A DNA stretch of 7,492 nucleotides from an uncultured Opitutales bacterium. GTDB taxonomy: Bacteria > Verrucomicrobiota > Verrucomicrobiia > Opitutales > Intestinicryptomonadaceae. The DNA lies in contig URYY01000109.1 of NCBI GenBank assembly GCA_900552245.1, forward strand, positions 1-7,492. Direction: 5' to 3'. The notes below the pieces were generated by a model. It was given only the letters and a program-made list of their open reading frames with translations, did no database searches and was not told the origin of the DNA. Made by a program: the position numbers and the translations under genes. How positions within the stretch are numbered: position 1 is the stretch's first letter; the number at the start of each line of letters is the position of its first letter. This document shows positions 1 through 4,831 of this stretch, piece after piece.

Positions 1-1641
1 AGTGCGCTGGTATTCGTACCTGTCGTGCAGCTGCTCTGCGATTAGTTCAGCCATATCGCGCACAGACTTTAGGAATATAGACTTTGCCTCGCGCCTAAGC
101 TCGTGCTTGTCGGCATTCGGGCAATTCTCCTCCGCCAAGCGCACGGCCTCTATCGCAAGCCGCGGCATATTCATCGACGTAAAAGACAAGTTTCCGCGCC
201 CAAGCGAAGTTTTTTCGCCGTGCAAATTTTCAAAGACCCTCGTGCGGCAGCCCATTGATGCAAGCTCGTATATGTAGCGCTTGGGGTCGTCCTTATTCCA
301 CTTTTCGTGCTTGTTAAACGGAGCGTCCAAAAATAAAAAATTCGGGAATAGACTAGTCGAAGTCGTCTTGCATGCCAGCAAAAGCAAATCAAAGTTCGGC
401 GCCTTAAACTTCATTTCGCCTGACATCGCCTTGGGAAAATCCTTTAGGGCCTTCTCGTAGTCGCTCTCGTCAAAATTTACCCCGTCTTTGACTTTAAAAA
501 TCTGAATGGGAAATACCGGGACCTCTCCGTTCCCAAGCCCCGCCGAGGTTGCAAGCAGAAGCTCTCTAATAACCATGCGCCCCTCTGGGGAAGTGTCGGT
601 GCCGTAATTTACGGAGCTAAAGACAACTTGGTTACCGCCTCTGGAGTGCATAGTATTCAAATTGTGCACAAAGCCTTCCATCGCCTGATGCGTATCGCGC
701 CTCGTATTCTCCAAGGCTTGCCCCAATATGGCCTCAAGTTCACCCTCGCTAAGTTCAGCCGAAAAAATCCTCAGGGCCTCCAAGAGAGCGGCCTTTGCAC
801 CCGCATCTAATTCTATGGAATTTACCAAGCTTGAAATCGCCTTTTTTATATCCGGAAGCTTCGCCGCTTGCCCCTTGAGTCTAAAGAGAAATTCAGCCTG
901 CACGGCAATGTGCTTTGCAAAAGACTTGCGAACCCCCGGAGCCATAAAGAAATCGAAAGCCGGTATAGACTGGCCGCCATGCTGCTCGTTTTGATTTGTC
1001 TGAAAGACAATCGTAGCCAAGGTTGCATAGCTTTGTATCGACTGCGGCGTGCGTATGCTGCCGTTTTTTGTGTGAAAGCCCCTCTCAAAAATATCGTTTA
1101 AATCGTACTGAATGCAAGTTGTAGTCTTTGTTGGATAATAATCGAGGTCGTGAATATGTATATCGCCATTTTTGTGAGCGCGCGAATATTTTACGCCCAA
1201 GAGATACTTGCAGGCGTAATCCTTCGTAACCTCCGAGGCAAAGGTCATCATCTGCCCTGCCGGAGTGTGGGAAGACATATTGGCATTGCTCAAATTAACA
1301 TCGTTTTTTTCGATTTTTACTATGCCGTCCATAGTCTGCTTCATCGACGTGCGCTTGTCGCGCTCGACGGTTCGCCACTCGCGGTAAATAATGTATTTCT
1401 TTGCGATGTACGGATTTGAAAGCATAAGCTCGCGCTCGACTATGTCTTGGATTTCCTCGACTGAAATCGGATCTTTATCTATAAACGAGACCACGCGCGA
1501 AACTATCGCATCTATTGATTTTTCGGCATTTAAAATGCCGCCTGCATTGAAGGCCTTTGTTATGGCCCTTCTTATCTTATCTGCGGAAAAATCCTCAGTT
1601 TTTCCGTCGCGCTTTAATATCTTTACTCCTAAAATTTCCAT
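1..1641 (-). CDS. nrdD: Anaerobic (class III) ribonucleoside-triphosphate reductase, 3' end cut by window edge
   Basis: Reduces ribonucleoside triphosphates to deoxyribonucleotides by glycyl-radical chemistry without oxygen; cytoplasmic. The reading frame is open from ATG 1641 to base 1, giving 547 residues with no stop. Residues about 3-93 form an ATP-cone regulatory domain (ILKRDGKTEDFSADKIRRAI near the start, IIYREWR at its end). The reductase core follows: NANMSSHTPAGQMMTFASE (about 119-137), NGDIHIHDLDYYPTK (157-171), QNEQHGGQSIPAFDFF (217-232), HSRGGNQVVFSS (332-343), GLGNGEVPVFPIQIFK (368-383) and MGCRTRVFEN (463-472). Cys465 in MGC should be the thiyl-radical cysteine (T4 Cys290 equivalent); Cys176 in TTTCIQ is probably the second active-site cysteine. 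The zinc-binding cysteines and glycyl-radical loop are not seen because the frame leaves the window; family proteins usually have about 700 or more residues. No Shine-Dalgarno is evident, but the ATP cone fits this start well. The gene lies behind a cobalamin riboswitch and terminator. The activase nrdG is not in the window and may lie downstream. Confidence 0.97.
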   Translation of the reverse strand, partial: MEILGVKILKRDGKTEDFSADKIRRAITKAFNAGGILNAEKSIDAIVSRVVSFIDKDPISVEEIQDIVERELMLSNPYIAKKYIIYREWRTVERDKRTSMKQTMDGIVKIEKNDVNLSNANMSSHTPAGQMMTFASEVTKDYACKYLLGVKYSRAHKNGDIHIHDLDYYPTKTTTCIQYDLNDIFERGFHTKNGSIRTPQSIQSYATLATIVFQTNQNEQHGGQSIPAFDFFMAPGVRKSFAKHIAVQAEFLFRLKGQAAKLPDIKKAISSLVNSIELDAGAKAALLEALRIFSAELSEGELEAILGQALENTRRDTHQAMEGFVHNLNTMHSRGGNQVVFSSVNYGTDTSPEGRMVIRELLLATSAGLGNGEVPVFPIQIFKVKDGVNFDESDYEKALKDFPKAMSGEMKFKAPNFDLLLLACKTTSTSLFPNFLFLDAPFNKHEKWNKDDPKRYIYELASMGCRTRVFENLHGEKTSLGRGNLSFTSMNMPRLAIEAVRLAEENCPNADKHELRREAKSIFLKSVRDMAELIAEQLHDRYEYQRT

Positions 1642-1653
1642 TATCTTTTGCTT

Positions 1654-1721
1654 GTAAAATAAAATGATGCAGGCTCGAAAATAAGCGTAGAATGACACTC
1701 CGCCAGCATTTCAAGCCTGCA
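1654..1721 (-). terminator. Riboswitch-controlled intrinsic terminator upstream of nrdD
   Basis: On the minus strand TGCAGGCTTGAAA (1721-1709) pairs with TTTCGAGCCTGCA (1680-1668) over 13 positions with one G-U. The 28-nt loop can itself fold a small hairpin (GCG-AG against CT-CGC). The stem is followed by a T-rich tail (TCATTTTATTTT, 1667-1656). It sits between the cobalamin aptamer and the nrdD start with no coding sequence in between, so it looks like the expression platform rather than the end of a gene. Five bases of its 5' arm (GCAGG, 1720-1716) are complementary to CCTGC in the B12 box (1789-1785), which offers an antiterminator pairing when ligand is absent. The tail is interrupted by an A, so termination may be incomplete. 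Confidence 0.75.
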
Positions 1722-1744
1722 CCAAGTCCAATGTTCTCAGTTGC

Positions 1745-1770
1745 AAAAACTTTAGCCCACGAAAGTTTTT
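1745..1770 (-). other. A/T-rich hairpin just after the cobalamin aptamer (possible P13)
   Basis: On the minus strand AAAAACTTT (1770-1762) pairs perfectly with AAAGTTTTT (1753-1745) around the 8-nt loop CGTGGGCT. It starts 7 nt after the 3' strand of the aptamer's closing helix. In cobalamin riboswitches a hairpin at this position (P13) can present a loop that kisses loop L5. Here I see only a GCT/AGC match between this loop and L5, so the kissing role is tentative. The stem has a single G-C pair and is not convincing as a terminator. Confidence 0.5.
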
Positions 1771-1777
1771 TACCTAC

Positions 1778-1956
1778 AAGGCCGGCAGGTCTTCTGACTT
1801 TCCCTTCCCCACGCCAACGCCTTCCCGCTCTCGCAGTGGCAATGTTGACGCTTTTATAGAAGGCTTACAGCAGCGGGACTGTTTGGGACTTTCACCCAAT
1901 TCCCTCAAGTTTCCCCGCCCGAAAAAGATTTCCGCGCAAAGGGAAAAACCAGTCTT
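1778..1956 (-). ncRNA. Cobalamin (vitamin B12) riboswitch aptamer
   Basis: Minus-strand RNA with the conserved core of the cobalamin riboswitch in order: GGGAATTGGGTGAAAGTCCC (1904-1885), CAGTCCCGC (1881-1873), CTGTAAG (1870-1864), CACTG (1838-1834), GGGAAGG (1826-1820), and the B12 box AGTCAGAAGACCTGCCGGC (1799-1781). A closing helix P1 can form between AAGACTGGT (1956-1948) and GCCGGCCTT (1786-1778) with one mismatch. The P5 arm is supported by GCGTCAAC (1851-1844) pairing with GTTGGCGT (1818-1811), plus GCC/GGC inside it (1840-1838 with 1821-1819). Known members bind adenosyl- or other cobalamins and usually switch off cobalamin synthesis, uptake, or B12-independent isozymes. The next gene in the same direction is nrdD, 137 nt beyond the aptamer, with a terminator between them. 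Which cobalamin form is bound cannot be read from the sequence. Confidence 0.95.
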
Positions 1957-1964
1957 CGCGCCCA

Positions 1965-1993
1965 ATACTTTACCAAGCCCGCAAAAGCGTCAA
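1965..1993 (-). promoter_or_regulatory. Putative sigma70-type promoter for the riboswitch-nrdD transcript
   Basis: The minus strand has TTGACG (1993-1988), a 5/6 match to the -35 consensus. It is followed at 15 nt by TAAAGT (1972-1967, 4/6) or at 17 nt by the weaker AAGTAT (1970-1965). Transcription would begin around 1957-1960, just before the first base of the aptamer's P1 helix (1956), which is where a riboswitch transcript is expected to start. It lies about 10 nt past the cstA terminator tail. No obvious NrdR-box palindrome pair was seen nearby. Confidence 0.6.
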
Positions 1994-2002
1994 CAATTAT
2001 TT

Positions 2003-2035
2003 TAAAAAAACGGCAGTCACAAAAGCAACTACCGT
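2003..2035 (-). terminator. Intrinsic terminator of the lptD-scpA-orf-cstA unit
   Basis: On the minus strand ACGGTAGTTGC (2035-2025) pairs over all 11 positions (three G-U) with GTGACTGCCGT (2020-2010) around a TTTT loop. A run of seven T follows directly (2010-2004). It lies 50 nt after the cstA stop codon and insulates the downstream nrdD promoter. The plus strand lacks a T-run after the stem, so it should act in one direction only. Confidence 0.92.
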
Positions 2036-2085
2036 CCAAACAACAAGTTATAAATAAAAATAAATTTTGACAAATAAAAACATTA

Positions 2086-3567
2086 TCAATCTTCACACCC
2101 CAGCATATCAGGGTTTTCAGCCTTTAATTTTACGGCTTTAACGCCCACAAATAAGGCTGCCAATGCCGTTAAAACAGCTGCTACAATGTAGGAAACGTTT
2201 AACTCTAAGCCAAAGCCCAAAGGCCCCCCGTGTGCGGGAGAAGTCCAAACTATGTAGCTTAGCACGATAAAGGTCATAAACATCCCCGGAACTAAGGCTA
2301 TGAAGGGATTTTTGCCGCGCCTAAAAAGCCAAACAGTTGCAGCCATCAAAGTGGAGGCCGCCAATACCTGATTTGCCCAAGCAAAGTAGTTCCAAAGCTG
2401 ATTGAATGTGGACTGGCTAATATTAGACCAGGCCAAGAGCCCCACCACTAAAATTATTAGAGGAGCGCATACAATGAGCCTATTAAATAGTGACTTTTGG
2501 CTTATTTTAAAGATTTCCGCCGTGCTCAACCTGAGCGAGCGCATTGCTGTGTCTCCTGAAGTTACCGCAAGAATTATAACGCCAAACACCGTCAGCAAGC
2601 CCATCCACTCTCCCAGAAAATACTGGGTTATCTTGACTAAAACATCGGGAGCCTTCATTGCGAAAGTCTCGGGGAATAGGTTGTATATTGCGAGTGCTCC
2701 GGCCGCCCAAATCATTGCAATTACCCCCTCTAAAATCATCATTCCGTAGAAGGCGGAGCGCGCTTGTGTCTCGCTTGTCATGGTTCGCGCAATAATGGGC
2801 GACTGCGTTGCGTGAAAGCCCGATATTATTCCGCAAGCTATAGTCACAAACAAAAGCGGCACCACCGGGTGATTGTTTTCTGCCCTCCACATTACGCTTT
2901 TAAAAGTCTCGCTTTCGCTGAGCATAGCCGGATTTGAGAAAAGCCCCCAAACCAAAGCCGCAAAGAGCGCAAAAGTTCCTATTATTAGCATAGCGCCAAA
3001 TACCGGATAAATCTTGCCTATTATCTTATCTATGGGAAAGAGCGTCGCCATTATATAGTAGAGGAATATTCCGCCAACTGCCCACCAAAATATCTCAGCC
3101 TGCGGGAAACTCTTGTCGATAAGCTGCGCCGGAATATTTATAAAAACAGCCACTACCAATATTAAAAGAAGCGCCGAAAATACCGAAAAGAACCTGAAGT
3201 AATTTGTCCCTAAATTGTCCTTTATTAAAACGGGCAGATTCGCACCTCCCCTTCTTATCGACATAACGCCCGATATAAAGTCGTGAGTAGCCCCCGCTAT
3301 TATATTGCCTATGGGAATTATTAAAAACACCATCTCTCCAAATTTTATGCCTATTATAACGCCTATCACAGGCCCTACACCCGCGATGTTTAAAAGCTGA
3401 ATAAGCATATTTTTCCAGTGCGGCAGCGGCATAAAGTCGACGCCGTCGCGCTTTGTGTTTGCGGGCATATCGTTGTTTGGATCAAGCCCCAAAACCTTTT
3501 CGACAAACCTGCCGTAAGTGCAGTAGCCCAAAATAAGAAGCACTATTCCCAAAAAGAAGTAAAGCAT
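2086..3567 (-). CDS. cstA: CstA-family carbon starvation protein / inner-membrane transporter, short form
   Basis: Predicted polytopic inner-membrane transporter of 493 residues. Characterised CstA/BtsT relatives in enterobacteria import peptides or pyruvate; the substrate here cannot be read from sequence. Family signatures run along the length: YGRFVEKVLGLDP (18-30), QLLNIAGVGPVIG (57-69), the conserved loop HDFISGVMSIRRGG (95-108), SGFHATQSPIIART (249-262), TSGDTAMRSLR (336-346) and WNYFAWANQVLAAS (392-405). Hydrophobic membrane segments are visible at about 2-18, 65-92, 127-149, 160-177, 186-210, 235-250, 273-297, 321-336, 364-382, 397-414, 421-442 and 457-476. It is much shorter than E. 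coli CstA (about 700 residues), lacking the extra C-terminal part; short forms occur in other phyla. The start is well supported: GGAGGT (3576-3571) lies 3 nt before the ATG, the only strong ribosome-binding site in the window. It begins 24 nt after the 79-residue gene and ends at a strong terminator. Confidence 0.92.
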   Translation of the reverse strand: MLYFFLGIVLLILGYCTYGRFVEKVLGLDPNNDMPANTKRDGVDFMPLPHWKNMLIQLLNIAGVGPVIGVIIGIKFGEMVFLIIPIGNIIAGATHDFISGVMSIRRGGANLPVLIKDNLGTNYFRFFSVFSALLLILVVAVFINIPAQLIDKSFPQAEIFWWAVGGIFLYYIMATLFPIDKIIGKIYPVFGAMLIIGTFALFAALVWGLFSNPAMLSESETFKSVMWRAENNHPVVPLLFVTIACGIISGFHATQSPIIARTMTSETQARSAFYGMMILEGVIAMIWAAGALAIYNLFPETFAMKAPDVLVKITQYFLGEWMGLLTVFGVIILAVTSGDTAMRSLRLSTAEIFKISQKSLFNRLIVCAPLIILVVGLLAWSNISQSTFNQLWNYFAWANQVLAASTLMAATVWLFRRGKNPFIALVPGMFMTFIVLSYIVWTSPAHGGPLGFGLELNVSYIVAAVLTALAALFVGVKAVKLKAENPDMLGCED

Positions 3568-3591
3568 ATGACCTCCAAGTAAGCGCCGCGG

Positions 3592-3831
3592 CTAATCTCG
3601 CGGAATATTGTTTTGTATGATATCGCCCAACTCTTCGGGGTTTGTAGTCTCCAAGGTTTTCCCCTTTCGCTTCAAATCCTCGAAAGTTTTAATTAGGGTT
3701 TCCGACATCATCTCGTGGGTCTTTTCCGTCCCACCTATCACGGAAAACTGCTCGGCCTGCGTTATGCGCTTTTCTCCGTCAGAGTCCAAGCCCAAGCCGA
3801 GCAAGTAAGATCTTTCCTTTTTCTTATCCAT
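3592..3831 (-). CDS. Small hypothetical protein between scpA and cstA
   Basis: 79-residue soluble protein with no signal peptide or membrane segment; I do not recognise a named family. The N-terminus is basic (MDKKKERS), followed by a Gly/Leu-rich stretch (YLLGLGLDSDGEKRIT, about 9-24) and GGTEKTHEMM (33-42). A charged, probably helical segment follows (SETLIKTFEDLKRKGK, 43-58), then a C-terminal tail ending NNIPRD. Position argues for a real gene: ATG is 19 nt after the scpA stop, its TAG is 24 nt before the cstA ATG, and a coding-like frame fills the gap. A plus-strand ORF (3608-3808) over the same bases is most likely its shadow. No strong Shine-Dalgarno is visible, as for most genes here. 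The even composition and GLGLD/GGTEKTHE blocks look like a conserved domain rather than random sequence, and I have an unchecked impression of similar small uncharacterised proteins in PVC-type bacteria. No function is assigned. Confidence 0.75.
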   Translation of the reverse strand: MDKKKERSYLLGLGLDSDGEKRITQAEQFSVIGGTEKTHEMMSETLIKTFEDLKRKGKTLETTNPEELGDIIQNNIPRD

Positions 3832-3850
3832 CTTTTACACAATTGAGAAA

Positions 3851-4825
3851 TTAATCTTTTTCGGCATCCTCGCTGCCGGTATTTTCGGAATTTGAGGAGC
3901 CCTCAGAATCGGAAGCTTCGGATTCCACTTTGTCAAAAGTAGAGACTTCACCATCAGCAGAGTCTAAATCGCCCTCAACTTCATTTTCAGCCTCGCCCTG
4001 CCAATCGCTAAGATCCGTCTCCGGAGAATCTTCCGAAACCTTCCGAGATTCTATTGCTACATGTTCGGGCAGTTTTTTCAAATAAATTTCTCCAAAAGAT
4101 TCATTTTGAGTTATGTCCAACCTGCGCAACCTCGTAAGCTCCAAAACCGCCAGGAATGTGGCAACCAAAAGCGATATTGTGGTCTTGCCCTTCTCAAACA
4201 AATCCGAAAACTTCACCTCGTCGCTTTCGAGATTTAGAATAAACTCCATTCTGTCGGCAACCGAAACGTGCTCTCCCACAATCTCGCCCTCGACAAGCTT
4301 TTCGGCAAGCCGCCTAAGTACGTTATTGAAAGTGTTCCAGATTTCAATTCTATCGGAATTTTTTAGTGGGCGCTTTGTGTCGACAATATCCTTTTCGCTG
4401 CAGAGGCGCGGCAAGCAATTCTGGCGCTCGTCTATCATATCCTCCAATACGGCGGCGCGCTGCTTTACCTTCTTGTATTCCAATAGCTGCTCTACCAATT
4501 GCCAGCGCGGGTCCAGATCTGAATCGTCCTCGTCCTGAGCTTGGTTTGCCCGCTCGTCGGTTGGCAGGAGCATGCGGCTTTTGATGTACATCAAAGTCGC
4601 GGCCATCACGAAAAACTCTCCCGCTATGTCTAGCGACAGATTCTCCATTGTCCGCAAGACGCCGAGATACTGGCTTGTTATCTGCTCTATCGGTATGTCG
4701 TAAATGTCAATCTCGTTTTTTCTCAGCAAAAACAATAGCAAATCCAAGGGCCCCTCAAACACCGGCAGCTTTACCGACAAATCAAATTCGGAGGCAATTA
4801 TGTTATCCTGAATTTCCGTCTCCAT
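3851..4825 (-). CDS. scpA: Segregation and condensation protein A (kleisin of the SMC-ScpAB complex)
   Basis: Kleisin subunit that bridges SMC ATPase heads and binds ScpB in the bacterial condensin that compacts and segregates the chromosome. The N-terminal domain carries the family hallmark FEGPLDLLLFLLRKNEIDIYD (broken at 23-43) and ITSQYL (49-54), then the helical stretch AGEFFVMAATLMYIKSRMLLP (68-88). A variable acidic linker follows (91-105), then LVEQLLEYKKVK (110-121), and a C-terminal winged-helix region at about 186-252 (FSDLF, LLVATFLAVLELTRL, then IYLKK). Beyond about residue 262 comes a long acidic Ser/Glu/Asp tail, about 23 acidic of the last 62 residues, absent from typical ScpA of about 250 residues. 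Start ATG 4825 lies 6 nt after the lptD stop with only a weak GAG ahead of it, suggesting translational coupling. The partner gene scpB is not in the window. Confidence 0.96.
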   Translation of the reverse strand: METEIQDNIIASEFDLSVKLPVFEGPLDLLLFLLRKNEIDIYDIPIEQITSQYLGVLRTMENLSLDIAGEFFVMAATLMYIKSRMLLPTDERANQAQDEDDSDLDPRWQLVEQLLEYKKVKQRAAVLEDMIDERQNCLPRLCSEKDIVDTKRPLKNSDRIEIWNTFNNVLRRLAEKLVEGEIVGEHVSVADRMEFILNLESDEVKFSDLFEKGKTTISLLVATFLAVLELTRLRRLDITQNESFGEIYLKKLPEHVAIESRKVSEDSPETDLSDWQGEAENEVEGDLDSADGEVSTFDKVESEASDSEGSSNSENTGSEDAEKD

Positions 4826-4831
4826 CTCAGA

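Noticed and set aside
2..1657. Several plus-strand ORFs of 60-91 codons antisense to nrdD
   Set aside because: The complementary strand carries one uninterrupted NrdD frame with all expected motifs, so these are shadows.
1745..1770. A-tract/T-tract hairpin as the main nrdD leader terminator
   Set aside because: It has a single G-C pair and is followed by GCAAC rather than a T-run; the hairpin at 1668-1721 is far stronger.
1774..2096. Two small minus-strand ORFs of 63 codons (1774-1965 and 1905-2096)
   Set aside because: They lie on the cobalamin aptamer, its promoter and the cstA terminator. RNA conservation explains the sequence and the peptides look non-coding.
2507..2890. 127-codon minus-strand ORF inside cstA
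   Set aside because: It overlaps the strongly supported CstA frame on the same strand and its translation has no family features; it is a shadow frame.
2086..3567. cstA as a truncated pseudogene because it is shorter than E. coli CstA
   Set aside because: Family motifs run from N- to C-terminus, the frame is intact, it has the best ribosome-binding site in the window, and short forms are known.
4113..4538. 141-codon plus-strand ORF antisense to scpA
   Set aside because: The Ser-rich translation mirrors the scpA coding frame and no start signal or homology is visible.
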